Source: Paulownia fortunei
Lineage: Eukaryota > Streptophyta > Magnoliopsida > Lamiales > Paulowniaceae
DNA: 64,000 nucleotides
Assembly: GCA_019321725.1 (NCBI GenBank)
Contig: CM033114.1
Location: forward strand, 15,418,278-15,482,277
Direction of reading: 5' to 3'
Below, one piece after another: positions 23,291 to 37,028 of this stretch. The notes beneath the pieces were generated by a model, which was given only the letters and a program-made list of their open reading frames with translations, was not told the origin of the DNA and searched no databases. Both the position numbers and the translations under genes were made by a program. How positions within the stretch are numbered: the first letter of the stretch is position 1; every line of letters begins with the position of its first letter.

Positions 23291-25818
23291 TGTAACACCC
23301 CCATTACTACATACATATATATATATAATAATTTTGATATGACAAATTCAGTGTGCATGCATGAAATATTTTTTTTTCCTTTTCCCTGTAACAACTTAAT
23401 AAATAATAAACTATTTTTCTCACTCATAAACTAATATATATATATATACACCTACAAAGGACCCATAACAATCATAACATTTACATACCTATATACAGAA
23501 AAGTTTTAAAAGTAACGAACAATACAAATCTCAAAACCTAATACAATAGACTCCAAAATCAAATAAGTTAACAACCATCACAACAGGTCGTCATCTATGT
23601 ACATGATCCTCAGAACTTGTAAGAGCTCCAGCCGCTTGCTCAACAAGTCCATGGCTTTAAGTATCATCAAACTCACCTACAATGTATGAACTACGTGAGC
23701 TAATTCTCAGTAAATAAAAATCATGTATGCTGAAAGGATAATCCAACATAAATGCAATGTATTTCTACGAGATCATGACAAGAATGCAAACTTATGCATA
23801 AAAATAGTTCATTCAAAATTATTTTCTATCATTGGGCCCTTGGCCCACTTACTGTGTACTAGATAGAGCTCTCAACAATATCAATAATCACATGGCAATA
23901 AACAGATTGACACAGTCCGAGGGCCATCTCTTGGGATCACCAAAGGTCCACCCCTTGTCTTCCCTGTGATCCTCCAAAAGTCTTCCCACTAGTGGCATCA
24001 ATAAGGACACAGTCAAGTGGTCCACCCTCTTGTGACCACTAGAGGCACACCCTCTGTCAACCCCTATGATTCTCCGAAAAGTAATACTCGCAGCGCCCTA
24101 AAATATCATATAAATAAGCCACACAGGCCTCAGTACACTAGTAGTGGCCAACCAAAATATTTTATTTCTGAAAATAATGTCATGCATGCCAAAAACCTCA
24201 ACTGTGAGCATGTATTATGCATGGACATATAAATGCTGATGAATGGCATGTCCAATGACACAATAGATCCTATGTCCCATCATCCAAGTAACATATGCAC
24301 TATAAGGTATGTATAATACTCATAATATATACATCAAGACACAAGGATCACATTTAATATAGATAATGTACAAAATACTATGTTCATCCATTGTAGTTGC
24401 AAATGAATTTTCACTTACCTTTCACCTTTGATATCCTACTGAAAGTTAACAAGATTCTCCTTCCTAACCTTAGATATAAGGCTGCCTGTAAAAGTATAAC
24501 GTATTAATTTTCATTTTCAATCAATAGGTTTCTTTATCAAATCTCATAAGGGATTTTAAATCTTAAATTTAATTAACAATCAAACCTTAAAATTTATACT
24601 TCACACCAATTAGAACCTTTTAAATACCTTAATTTCTCATCTCGAATTCATACAAATATTATTTAATTGATGTGTTATAATTCTTGTAACAAATCCCTAG
24701 ATTAAATTAGCTCTTTCATCCAATTAATACAGGATTATAAAATCAAATCTTTGTAACTAATTTTGAATTAAATGTGTATATTAATTATTGTCTCACAAGA
24801 AGATAACTACTTAATTTGGATCAAAAACTTTCTTTCAAATTAGAAATAAATGGCATAAATATATATTTTTATCCATACAAAAATAAGAAAGGACTTACTC
24901 AAAATTTTCTCAAATTTCTACGGTTGAAATTTGTTATTCCTTTCTCCCTTCTTCTTTTTCTTTTTCTTTTTCTTTTTATTTTCCTATCGTGCTATTTCTT
25001 CTTCCCCCTTTTTTTCTCTTCTTTCCTTAGCCGTGTGTTTGTGTGGTGTGTGTTATTACTTAGTATTAAAGAAATCTAATATAATATATTATATATATAC
25101 TTATCCTTAACATTAGTATTAAAGAAATCTAATATAATCTATTATATATATACTTATCCTTATCATATATATATGTATACACTACACATGTATACCTATA
25201 TGCATATATATATATATATATATTATATTACACACCATATAATTATTTACATATGTACATATATATATTATACTACACACCATATACTTATATATATATA
25301 CATATTTATTTTGTACATCTACACATAGGTATATATATTATATTTTTATATATAATTAATAAATAATATTATTTATTTATTTTTATATATATTTATTTAT
25401 AAGCCCCCAAATTTATTTTATATTAAAAAAATTACACCCTTTTAATTAATATGGTAATGTCCTTGCTTTCTTTTATTATTATTATTACCATTACTATCAC
25501 TATTTTCTCCTTAATTAATTTATTTGCATAGTTTATCCTACACCGATAAACACAACGATGCCGCCTTTCACTTACGTATATCGTAATGGTATCTGATAGT
25601 TGACACCTAAATTCTCGTATCTTAGTACCAACTCAACCAATTAGGTTAAAGAATTTAGAAATTAATATCGATAACAACTTCAAAAATTTAATTATTAAAA
25701 ATACCGTATAAAATATAATGTATTATGAAATATCAATTAAAATGCAAATAGAACATACGTGGCATAAAATGCATAAACTACATTGGCCAAGTGAGTAGTG
25801 CGAGGCTCGAGTATTACA
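23291..25818 (-). mobile_element. Solo LTR, family 1, copy B
   Basis: It starts TGTAACACCCCCATT and ends GAGTATTACA, between CAACA (23286-23290) and CAATA (25819-25823), a 5-bp duplication with one mismatch. It is colinear with copy A (9617-12099). It sits in the linker between protease and RT of the outer Gypsy element, and that linker reads on across it. No internal genes. The region at 25190-25380 is rich in TATATA runs. Confidence 0.85.
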
Positions 25819-25823
25819 CAATA

Positions 25824-27596
25824 GCTCAGCTATCTTAGGATCAAATTATTACCTTGTTATAGTAATCTTCTCTGTTGCATTTCCTATAATCAACTCAATA
25901 CTTAGCAATTTTTCATTAGGTTAAACATGAGTTGGCTCCCTAGCTGACTCAGCTACCTCATTCTTTTTGTTGACCCTTGGGTAGTCTACTTCCATGGGAT
26001 CTTTTTATCTTTAATTTTCACAGTTTCGACATAACACTTTTGAACAGAATATTGATCCCTTTCCACTTTACCTATTGCATCTCCTACTGGAAATTTTAAC
26101 TTTATGTGGGATATAAATACCACTGCTTAAACAATATTAAGGGCAGGTCTACCCAATATAACATTATATGCAGAGTAAGTATCAACCATTAAAAACCTTA
26201 CCATCCTAGTTTTCCACATTGGTTTTGTCCCCAAGGTCATGGGCAGAATAACTTGCCTAGGTGGTTGAATTTCCCCTTCCCCAAATCTAAATAGCATTGT
26301 ATCTAAATGTTGTAACTCCACTCCCAAATCCATCGAGTTATATCTCACATAAATGAGGATACTTCCTGTGTCCATGAACACTCTTGCAACTTTGTAATTT
26401 GATATGGTGGTTGATGACTAGAGCATCATTGTAGGGTGCTTAGACACCTGGTGTTCTGGGGATTGAACTTAATCATTAAGCCTCTTCCCAATTAACTAAC
26501 TTCCTGGTACCCTTGCTTTGCCTATTGTTGGGCTGACCTCGCATAAGATCTTCTTGCTCAGTTATAGACTCCATCAATCAGTCCTCCCATGATCATCTAT
26601 ATCATACATTTTTTAGGAAGTTTAGTTAGATCTTCCTTTTACCTAGATCCTACTTCTCTATGGTTCTCCATTTCATCCCTTACCTAAGGAGGTATGATAA
26701 TTCCTTATTTTTTTGGACCATAGCTATCCACTCCCCCAAGTAGCCAGCTTGAACCAATTATTTTAAGTCAACCCTTAAGTGATGACAATTATATGTTATC
26801 ATTATGGAATCTGCAGAACCCTTAAGCTTCATGGATATCTACGAGTAATTCCTGGGCCATCTCAATAACCCTCTCAATGGCCACCAAAACTTAGGATAAT
26901 GGTGCTGCTAAAGGAGTTAATTATTCGAGCACCGGAAGTCTGTTCTGGAATCCACTTTTTATCTCGATACCTTTGTCTCTTGGCATAGTTGCCTTCGTCC
27001 TTGCTCAGATCCCTCTTTTTCTTCCACTTCTCACCTACCTCATCCTTTTTTATTCTTTTGGCCTCCTCCAGATTATTATACTTCTCGGCTTGGGCTAACA
27101 AGTTATCAAAACTCTTAACAAGTGTTTTGGCCAATGATCTAAAGAATCCCCCATCATGGAGTCTCTATTTAAGGCATTGGAGAGCACATCCTGAGTAGCT
27201 AAAGGAATTTCTAGAGCGGCTGCAGTAAATCTATTGATATAGCCTCTCAATGTCTTCGTTTCCTTCTGCCCAAGCTGAAAAGTATTAAGAAAGGTTTATG
27301 GTGCTTCCTGGAGCTAGGGAACTAGTGCAAGGACACTGGGTTGAGCTCCTCGAAGGAGTAGATAGAATCTAGCGGGAGCTAACTGACCTACTGCACAATA
27401 GATTTCCAACATGGTTAGAAACACCCTATACTTGACCCCATTAGAATACCTATGCAACGGGCTTGTGTTCTCAAATCTACACAGATGCTCTTATAGGTCA
27501 GAAGTACTATCATAATATAGTTTAGAGGCCTGAAGTTAGCAAGTAATTCATCTTCCATCACATCCTTAAAAAAGAAATTCCCCTCTTTCTAAGTGT
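25824..27596 (-). pseudogene. gag-protease remnant of the outer Gypsy element
   Basis: On the - strand, 26874-27134 carries LLAQAEKYNNLEEAKRIKKD and a basic stretch, the C-terminal gag wording of Tat-type elements. At 26127-26381 lies the retropepsin: MDTGSILIYV (D-T-G catalytic triad intact), LPMTLGTKP, then VDTYSAYNVILGRPALN, the conserved C-terminal protease block. The linker towards RT follows (26100 down to 25824). Stops interrupt gag upstream of 27134. The right side is cut by the Copia insertion at 27602, whose TSD ACTCC lies at 27597-27601. Confidence 0.8.
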
Positions 27597-27601
27597 ACTC
27601 C

Positions 27602-29715
27602 TGTTAGAGTAGTGCCCGGTATGCCAATTGTTCTGGCCGTTTTTGTACTCTTGTGAATCATTCTTATTTATATTAATATTATTTAAATGACAATCTTTAT
27701 CTTAAATTCATCATAAGAATTAGATAGTCCTTAGATCACACATAGCTATGGGGCATGGTTGCGTATATAATGGTGATCATGGAATATGCCTCTAAGGCTG
27801 TGATCTTAAAATATTCCAAGTTAAGGATCAATGAGATAGCACATCATTGATCCCGTTGAGACTTGCGCATATGATGCAGACTCGAAAGAAGGATGCCTTG
27901 TTCCATAGGTATTGGTGTGGAGATACTAGTGCATGTATACGGGTGCTTGCTGGGAACAAGTACACTGAACAACCCCACTTGAAAATTCCCAATTAGAAAT
28001 ATTCTATTGTCGAATGGGAATTTTCTCGTTACGATAGTGCAAGAATTAGTCCTTGGACTTGAGGCACCATGGTAATCTTATGCATGACATGTTGTACTTT
28101 GATGTATTTTCCGATTACATAACAATCACAAGGGTTTATATTGGGTATAACATCTTCATGTATGGAGATTAATGAATGGCCAACAAAGGATCTGTCACCT
28201 ATCTAGATGAATAGGTGAATCTCTTATGTGTTCTACTGTACTTAACTCTAAAATTTTTGGCCAAGGTTGGATGAAAATTAGACGTGGGGTTTTTTAATTA
28301 TTTATCATTGAGTCAAGCTACTAGGAATGGAAACATAGTTATTGAGCTAAAGGGGTTTTGGCTCAACATCCATGCCTAAGCTCAATCGGGAGATTAGATG
28401 ACGAAAGGACCCTATTTGCATGGTATTCGTAATTGAAATAGGTTCGCACATTCATCTTAGACTAGGAGTCATGATGCATTGCTAGGTGCTTCCCATGTCT
28501 TGTGGGTTCTTGGAATTAATGATTTAATTCCAAGATAATTAATTAATTAGATTAATTAATCAGAAAAATTAATTGTTCAATTAAGTCACAAGAATTGTGA
28601 GCCCACGGCTAGCTTAAAGTGAACCTAAGGGGTCACACACAAAACTTGGACAAGTCCATTTCTAGCCTAAAAATTAATCCAAGTATTGGATTAAACTAAT
28701 TAATATGATTAATTAATTAGGGTTAAATTAATTAACGTGATTAATTGATTGGACCTAATTGGATTAGTTAATTAATTGAATTAATTGATTGGACCTAAAT
28801 GAATTAATTTAATTGATTGGATCAACTAAAGTATGATCTAATTGATTACTTAGGCATAGGCCCATTAGGTGTGGGTTTGTAGGAAGCCCATTAGGAAATT
28901 GGATTGGGAATCCAATTCCTAGAGGAAGTTGAATTGAGAATTCAATTTCTAAGAGGTAATAAGGAAAAAGGAAAGTCCTTATGGGATAAGGAAACTTACC
29001 AAAAGAGTTGGAGATAAGAAAGGAAGAAGAGTCCTACATGAAAAGAACTTGTGATAGCCTTTATTGACAATGTTCTCGGATGTTTTTTTATGGGGATTTT
29101 ATTGCTGATTTTTGTGAAGAAAAAAAGTGAAAAACAATCTCTCTCTCTTGAAGAAAAATAGTTTTCTTCATCTCCAAAAATTCATCCATCTTTTTATTTC
29201 AATCTCCAAAAAGTTCACGAACATTTTATCTAGTTTAATTCTTAATTCAATTGTTGAATTAAGAATTAAATTAAACACCTAAAACACTAATTGTTAGTGT
29301 GTTCTTGTTCCAAACAAAATCATTCTGAGATAGAATTATAAAATCAAAAACTACTAGTGTAGGATTCGATTGCGAATGGACATCCAAGGTGTGGATACCG
29401 TTAGAGGGATAACATTTGGGATCCTAGAAGCAAATCAGATTTCAATCAAAGGGCTTTTGAATTGAAGTACATAGAGATACTTTCATGTAAGGATAATGAT
29501 TTGAATCGTTTCAATCTTTACATCAACTAGAGTGCAAATTAAGGTAAGAGTTTCTGAAACTTTCTTACTTTAACTATTAGAAAATGCACAACTAAGTAAT
29601 CGTGAAAGGGTTTCGGGATTCATTTTAATTACATGTGATGTAATGTATATTTATGTTTTTGAAAATTTTTAAATTTCACTGCGTATACGTTTCCCAGAAT
29701 CGTGCGAACCCAACA
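27602..29715 (+). repeat. 5' LTR of the Copia element
   Basis: It starts TGTTAGAGTAGTGCCC and ends GCGAACCCAACA; 2114 bp. It is rich in TTAATTAATT words around 28520-28850. An AAGCCCATTAG..AATTGGATTGGGAATCC block recurs in the 3' LTR, and a diverged relative of the whole LTR forms 1-2061. Confidence 0.95.
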
Positions 29716-29716
29716 G

Positions 29717-29730
29717 TGGTATCAGAGTCA
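29717..29730 (+). other. Primer-binding site, initiator-Met tRNA type
   Basis: TGGTATCAGAGTCA lies one base after the 5' LTR. It matches 13 of 14 bases of the complement of the plant tRNA-iMet 3' end, the usual primer of plant Copia elements. Confidence 0.95.
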
Positions 29731-30125
29731 AGGTCCGTGCGTTTATGATACTTTTTGATTATGTTTATTAAATATATGTGATGGATTAAATATTTATATG
29801 TGTGATTGGTTTTGAACCAGTTAATATCTTTGTTTGGGATTAGTATTATTAATCGTTTTAAATGTTAAAATCTTTTAAGAACTGAGACGAGTTAACAAAT
29901 TAGATTTCTTGATTTTCAAGAATTTCAAGATTTGTGAAATCTTGAATTTCTTGAAACGTGGGAAGAAATAAAAAAAATCAAATAAGTTGATTTCTTGATC
30001 AAGAAAATTATTTTTTATCAAGTTTTCAAAATTTCTTGATAAGATCAAGAAACTATGAAATCAAGATTTTGTAAAAATCTTGAATTATTGGACATTAAAA
30101 AATAAAAAATAAAAAAATTTAGAGT

Positions 30126-30487
30126 GCCGACCACCTGACGTGTGACGTCGGGTGGGCTGTCAGTCACCCGACGTGCGGGCGCCGGCACTCGACATCGGGC
30201 GTCGGCTCGCCCACTGGCACCTAACATGCGAGCGCCCAACCACCCTACGTGTGACGTCCAGTGGGCTGCCAGCCACCCGACATCGGGCGCCGGGTCGCCC
30301 GCTGGCACCCGACGTATGGGCGACCCAGCACCCAACTTTGGGTGGCACGTCGGGTGGGCTGTCGGCCACTCGAAGTCGGGCGTTGGGTCACCCACTGGCA
30401 CACGGCGTGCGAGCGCCCAGCCACCCGACGTGTGGGCACCTAGCTGCCCAACGGGTGGTCCGCCCAGCCACTCGACGGGCAGCAGCC
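30126..30487. repeat. GC-rich imperfect tandem repeat in the Copia leader
   Basis: About 360 bp of GC-rich sequence stand in an otherwise AT-rich leader. Three diverged units of roughly 95-105 bp start near 30146, 30249 and 30341, each with GTCGGGTGGGCTG or a variant, GCCACCCGAC, CGGGCGYYGGGTCGCCC and ACTGGCACMCGACG. Many CACCCGACGT / ACGTCGGGTG pairs make it rich in short palindromes. Open frames occur in several phases on both strands, as expected from composition alone, so I do not call a protein. Confidence 0.85.
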
Positions 30488-31889
30488 TTGTTGGACTATT
30501 ATCCATCTCACCTCGTTATGTAATTATTACGTAAAGTTTATGATTTTTCATTTTAAAATTAGATGATAATTTTAATTTTTGAAAAATTATTTTTCATAAA
30601 AATCCCAAATTTGAAAGAAATTGCACATAACATAATCGGTAAATTTATATATTTTCATTATCATGTGATGATTTATGTTAAGCATACTAGTTGGATGATC
30701 ATGGAGCCTAGGCCAATGTGATTGGTTTAATTTTATGCATAATTGGTTGTTTTGGGGTTTTAATTAAAATGAGGCCTGCGAGTCTCATCTTTCTCTATTC
30801 TATTCTTGATGTACTTCTATCTCCCTCCTATGTATCTCCCATTGGAATTGTTCCAAGGTTTCTTATAGTTTTAGCAAATGTAATAAGAGTAGAATTATGC
30901 AGTGAGGTTAATCTTTTTGTAATTTGGCGAACATTATAAGAAGATTGAATAAAGACGGAGGAAAAGTGAGTAAACAAGGCCCATGAATGTATGAGATATA
31001 TTTATGTAATAGATAGGTCTATTTGCATTTTAATTATCACCCTTAAATTAACCTAGATCCACTTTGGCTCGAGTGGATCGCATAGGATTAAAAGCTCATG
31101 ATCATCTATTTATTTTAGTATGTATGTGATACATGTATTTATTTAATGCTTCCTTATGATGTATACTTGTCATCGTTAGGATAGTGAATATTAAATAAAC
31201 AAGAAAAGAAAACGATGAGACCTTATATAATAAATCTAGTATGACCTTCACTTGAAAATATTTCAAGTTGAGAACCTTTATTAGTTCGATATCAAGCATA
31301 AATGGGCAATATTGGGTAGGACCCAATCGTCCATGCCTTCCATCAAAAGTAGTGGCATGTCGATACGCTACCATATTTAGTCCGTTGGCCATGAGTCGTG
31401 GTATGTGCTAAGTGTAGGCAAGTTGTGACCACTACTAATCATTGAGATGCCTATGGGGTGGACTTGTCTTTATCATTGGCCATGAGTCGTGGGGTGTTTA
31501 GATGCTCTATCTACATGGATGTTTGATGGGTAATGCTTGACATTTAGTACCATATGGGCTCATAAAATTGGGGTGTATAGGAAGAGGTGAGGAAAATTAG
31601 CTTGAGGGTTACATGGGGATGCAATTGCTAAGTTGTTAGCTACCTTTTAGTTTTGTTGTGTGGGCTCATAAAATTAGAGTGTATGTCAAGGCTAGTTGGA
31701 TCTCAAGCCCACTAAGAAATTAGATTTCCCAAATTTCCATCTAGAGGGTGATGGGATTTGAATAAAATAGTGAGAGACATTTATGATTAAAGGCCATATC
31801 ATAAATGGATATTAATTGAATGAATGCTTAAATTTCTGCCTCGCAATGGTTATCGCTAGTAATTCCACATAGGATAATATAGACAAAAA

Positions 31890-34790
31890 AATAAACTTAC
31901 CAGCTCAATATAGATGTTTATCACCATTGTGGATATTTAGGGCATAGAAAGAGGAAACACAATATTGACTTGCTTAGTTGAATGAGAAGGGGTTCTAATT
32001 CAAGTTTATACATTATTGATATCAACCATTAAGGTTGATAATTTTTTCTTGGATATTGGATATCGAATATGATCCCATCTTTGCAAGGGGTTTCAGTAGA
32101 TGACAAGAAAAATGGAGACTAAGATAAAGGACGATCCTTAAGCTTGAGAATAAAGTAAGTGTTGTTTTATTGGCTATAGTAATGATCCACTTGACTCTGG
32201 ATGGAATTAGAATAGTATTAGTTAATTGTCTTTGCTACATTGACAAATGAACTATACAATCCTAACATTCCATGCTACATAATCAACAAAGTAATCTAAG
32301 AATTAGATAATCAAAATAATGCATACTTGTGGTAAGCTTGATTAGGTCATATCTCTAAAGAAAGAGTTCAAAAGATGGTACATTTGCTTGACCTTTTGGA
32401 CTTGCATGAGGTGCCAACTTGTAAATCTTATCTCTAGAAAACATGACCAAATCACCATTTATGAGACAAATGGAGCAAACCACACCTTTGGATATGATCC
32501 AAAGGGATGTAAGCAGTCCACTAAGTGTTAGTGTACAAACGAACTATTCTTACTTCATTATTCTAAAATCCTTTGAAGGATTCAAAGAATTTAGATATGG
32601 AGTAAAGAATTAAATCAGTCAAAGTATTAAATCAATTAATGTGATCGAGGAAGAGAATACTAAGTGGTAAGTTCTTGATTATCTAATGGAGAATTAGATT
32701 CTCACTTTAAGTGAATCTAAGTTGAGTTTCACTTATTTTCTCCTTCATTCTGGGAATTCACCCTAGAATCGATGATATTCTTATCAAGTAAGGATATCAT
32801 CTAAATCGATGCTCAAAAACATCATATATGATATGATGTGGTAAAAGACCCCTCGCATATATACCTAAAGGTATAAAGGGGCCTATTTCTTTAATGCAGT
32901 TAGTGGGAGATAGGATGGATGTGAATCCAACTTATATAAATTTATGGGGTATCCAAATGAATCTAAAGAATACCATTTCTATGGTTCCTAAGAACAAATG
33001 AGTTTGTTTTCTAGGGACCCCACCTTCTTGAGAAGAAGGAATTTCTATTAGATAGAAATTGCTATATCATAGAACTTGAAACAGTTCAAAAACCACAATT
33101 TGTCTCACAAGTGGCAATGGTGTATAAGCAAATTATTAAAACTTCTAGTACACAACCTCCAATGAGATCTGAAAGGATCTCGGGGCTACTTATATGATAA
33201 GAGTCTCTTGCTAGAGAGCAGCAAGGAGGATCTCCTTTTTAAATATTGATCTAACTAAGGAGTAATGATGTATGACATTAATTCATAAATTGGCAAAATG
33301 CCATGCAATCCAAAATGGACTTTATGTACTCCAACAAGGTTTGACCTTGATGGGCCCATTAGTGGGAATGGTTCCCATTAGCTGCAAACGGGTCTACAAA
33401 TATAAATTGAAGAACATAGAGAGGTGGTGACCTATAAAGGCACGACTGGTAGTAAAGTGTTACGCTTAAAGTCAAGGTGTTGACTATTGAGGATACCTTT
33501 TACCAAACGTGATGCTAAAGTCCATTCAGAGTACGCTAGTTATATCTACGTATTACGACTACTAGATATGACAAAGGGATATGAAGATCGTCTTTCTCAA
33601 TAGGGGTATTGAGAAAGGGATATAAGTTAAGCAGTCTGAAGTCTTCATATTAAACAAACGCAAGCAAAAAGTTTGTGAGCTTCAGAGATCTATTAAGAAC
33701 TCAAAATAAATTTTTCGAATGTGAAACATTCGATTCTCTAAAGCAATCAAATGGTTTGATTTCCTTAGGAATGTGAATGAGTTATATATGTACAAGAGAG
33801 TTAGTGGGAGTATGGTGATGATTGTTATGTTTTACGTTGATGACATTTTACTCATAGAGATGATGTAGAAATATTGCAGTCAACTGAGACTTGTCATCTA
33901 CAAAGTTCTCCAAGAGAGATTTGGAATAAGCATTCTAGGGATTGGGGATTGAGATTTATAAAGATAGATCTGAAAGAATGCTTGGACTATCCTAAATCCA
34001 AGTATATAGATTAGATGCTAAAAGGGTTTAGCATGGAAGAATCCTATGAGAGATTCTTGTTTATGAGTCATGGGATTTTTCTTTTGAAGTTCTCGTCTCC
34101 AAAGACTTTTGAAAAAAAGAGAAATAATGACTCACATGTTTTATGCATCCTTGAAAGAGAGCATAAAATATGTAAATCTATGTACATGATTTGAAATCAG
34201 AAATGCTCTGAGTGTTATGAGCAAATATCAATCAATTCGATGTGAAAAGCATTGGAAGCCGTAAAGACGATCTTTAGTACTTATGAAGCACTAAGGAGTT
34301 CTTCTTGAAGTACAGTTATGGAGAACTGAAACTTAGATGCTTCATCTAGTTTTTAGTCTAAAGTAGATGACTTGAAGTCTATGTCTAAATTCGTGTTCAT
34401 CCTAAATGGTGGGACGGTTAGTTGGAAAGAGTTCCAAGCTTGTAACAACTGTAGATTCCACCACCATGATTGAATACATCTGGGCATACGATGCTGCAAA
34501 AATGAATTGTTTGGATAAGAAACTTAATCTAAATGTTAGATGTAGTTCCAATCATTGTTGATTGAGTATTGGAGTACTGCGATAACAATGGGGGTTATTG
34601 CACAAGCAAAGAAGCCAAGGTCTCATCAAAGGATCCAAGCAGAAATAGATTAGCGATACAGTGGTTATGAAAATCATTAGTAGAGGCAACATCAGTATGG
34701 AAAGATTTACCTCGATAGAAAATATAGCAGACCCACTATTTTAACCCTTTAGATAAGCATTTGAAGTACATCTTCAGAAGATGGGCTTTA
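31890..34790 (+). pseudogene. Copia gag-pol relic
   Basis: A zinc-knuckle relic (about 31900-31965) reads YHHCGYLGHRKRK. The GAG-pre-integrase block at about 32330-32460 has LGHISKERVQKM and LHEVPTCKS. It is followed by the integrase start with TTPLDMIQRDVSSPLS and NYSYFIILKSFEGFKEF. After a shortened integrase comes RT, with YVDDILL at about 33835-33860 where the Copia catalytic motif is expected. RNase H is seen at about 34405-34560 in GGTVSWK and DSTTMIEYI. The end block has CTSK, IADPLF-like words (about 34550-34750). Frames change repeatedly and stops are frequent, so no product is expected. The stretch 30490-31890 shows little recognisable gag. Confidence 0.85.
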
Positions 34791-34825
34791 ATACGAGGGC
34801 AATTATCTCTAGGACAAGTGGAGAT

Positions 34826-36978
34826 TATTAGAGTAGTGCCCGACGTGCCAATTGTTCTGGTCATTCTTATACTCTTGTGAATTATTCTTATTTATATTAA
34901 TATCATTTAAATGACAATCTTTTTCTTAAATTCATTATAAGAATTAGATAAAGTCTTTAGATCACATATAGTTATGGGGCATGGTTGCGCATATGATGGT
35001 GATCGTGGAATATGTCTCTAAGGTTGTGATCTTAAAACGTTTCAAGTTAAGGATCAATGAGATGTGACATCATTGATTTCATTGAGACTTGCGCATACAA
35101 TATAAGCTCAAAATAAGGATGCCTCATTCCATAGGTATTGGTGTGGAGACACTAGTGCATGTATGCGAGTACTTGCTAGGAACAAGTACACTGAACAACC
35201 CCATCTGAAAATTTTCAATTGGAAATATTCTATTGTCGAATGAAAATTTTCTCGTTACAATAGTGCAAGAATTAGTCCTTGGACTTGAGGTACCAGGTAA
35301 TCTTGTGTATGACATGTTGTACTTTGATATATTTCCTGATTGCATAACAATCACAAGGAGTTTATATTGGGTGTAACATCTTCATGTATGGAGATTAATG
35401 AGTGACCAATAAAGGATCTGTCACCTATCTAGATGAATAAGTGAATCTCCTGTGTGTTTCACTGTACTTGACTCTAAAATCTTTGGCCAAGATTAGATGG
35501 AAATTAGACGTGGGGTTTTGTAATTATTCATTATCGAGTTAAGTTACTAGAAATAGAAATATAGTTATTGAGCTAATGGGGTTTTGACTCAACATCCATG
35601 CCCTAGACTCAATCGAGAGATTAGATGATGGAAGGACCGTACTTGCATGATATTCGTAATTGAAATAGGTTCACACATTCACCTTAGACTAGGAATCATA
35701 ATGCATTGCTAGGTGCTTCCCATGTCTTGTGGGTTCTTAGAATTAATGAGTTAATTCTAAAAGAATTAATTAATTGGATTAATTAATTAGAACAATTAAT
35801 TGTTCAACTGAGTCACAAGAGTTGTGAGCCCACGACTAACTTAAAGTGAACCTAAGGGGTCGCACACAAAAGTTGGACAAGTCTATTTCTAACCTAGAAA
35901 TTAATTCAAATAATTAATATGATTAATTAATGGGGGTTAAATTAATTCAAGTGTGGAATTAATTCAATTAACTAATTGGACCTAATTGGGTTAGGGAGCT
36001 CAATTAGAACATTTAATTAATTATTGAATCAATTAATTAAGATGGACCTAATTAATTAAATGAATTAATTTAATTGATTGGATCAATTAAAGTATTATCT
36101 AATTGATTACTTAGGTCTAGACCCATTAGGTGTGGGTTTGTAGGAAGCCCATTAGAAAATTGAATTGGGAATCCAATTCCTAGAGGAAGTTGAATTGAGA
36201 ATTCAATTTCTAAGAGGTAATAAGGAAAAAGGAAAGTCCTTATAGGATAAAGAAACTTACCAAAAGAGTTGGAGATAAGAAAGGAAGAAGAGTCCAATAT
36301 GGAAAGAACTTGTGATAGCCTTTATTGACAATCTTCTTAGATGTTTTTTTTTATGGGGATTTTATTACAGATTTTTGTAAAGAAAAAAAGTGAAAAACAA
36401 TCTCTCTCTCTTGAAGAAAAATAGTTTTCTTCATCTCCAAAAATTCGTCCCTCTTTTCCTTTCAATCTCCAAAAAGTTCACCAACATTTTATCTAGTTTA
36501 ATTCTTGATTCAATTGTTGAATTAAGAATTAAATTAAACACCTAAAACACTAATTGTTAGTGTGTTCTTGTTCCAAATAAAATTATTCTGGGATAGAATT
36601 ATCAAATCAAAAACTACTAGCATATGATTCGATTGCGAGTGGACATCCAAGGTGTGGAAACTGTTACAGGGATAATACTTGAGATCCTAGAAGCGAATCA
36701 GATTTCAATCAAAGAAGTTTTGAATTGAAGAACATGGAGATACTTTCATGCAGGGATAATGATTTGAATCATTTCAATCTCTACATCAGCCGAAGTGCAA
36801 ATCAAGATAAGGATTTCTGAAACTTTTTTATTTTAACTATCAGAAAATGCACAACTGAGTAATCGTGAAAGGGTTATGGGATTCGTTTTAATTACATGTG
36901 ATGTAATGTATATCTATATTTTTGAAAAATTTTAAATTCCGCTGCGTATACGTTTTCCAGGATTGGGCGAACCCAACA
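34826..36978 (+). repeat. 3' LTR of the Copia element
   Basis: It starts TATTAGAGTAGTGCCC (first TG changed to TA) and ends GCGAACCCAACA; 2153 bp. AGGACAAGTGGAGAT directly before it (34811-34825) is the polypurine tract, of the form common in plant Copia elements. It is colinear with the 5' LTR with scattered substitutions and short indels. Confidence 0.95.
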
Positions 36979-37028
36979 ACTCCCCCCTACTATCTTCCTC
37001 TAAATTTCCTTTATCTCCTTATGCAGGC

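Larger units (their letters stand above)
27602..36978 (+). mobile_element. Complete but inactive Ty1/Copia element
   Basis: Two LTRs (27602-29715 and 34826-36978) flank an internal region with a tRNA-iMet primer-binding site and a pol relic in the order zinc knuckle, integrase, RT, RNase H, which defines Copia. A perfect 5-bp duplication ACTCC is at 27597-27601 and 36979-36983. The LTRs are similar along their whole length but differ at many scattered positions, so the insertion is not recent. The internal frame has many stops and frameshifts. It lies inside gag of the outer Gypsy element and in the opposite direction. Confidence 0.95.

Noticed and set aside
23098..23434. Paired 108-109 codon frames on both strands
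   Set aside because: Only the - strand piece up to 23290 has meaning (RT start of the outer Gypsy). The rest runs into solo LTR sequence and the + frame is its shadow.
9617..25818. The two family-1 LTRs as the two ends of one ~16 kb element
   Set aside because: Each has its own 5-bp target duplication, and the DNA between belongs to other elements, so they are two independent solo LTRs.
30045..30534. Several long open frames on both strands in the GC-rich block, up to 153 codons
   Set aside because: They overlap in nearly all phases on both strands of a GC-rich repeat, have repetitive Pro/Arg/Ser/Gly-rich products and no domain. Stop scarcity there follows from composition.
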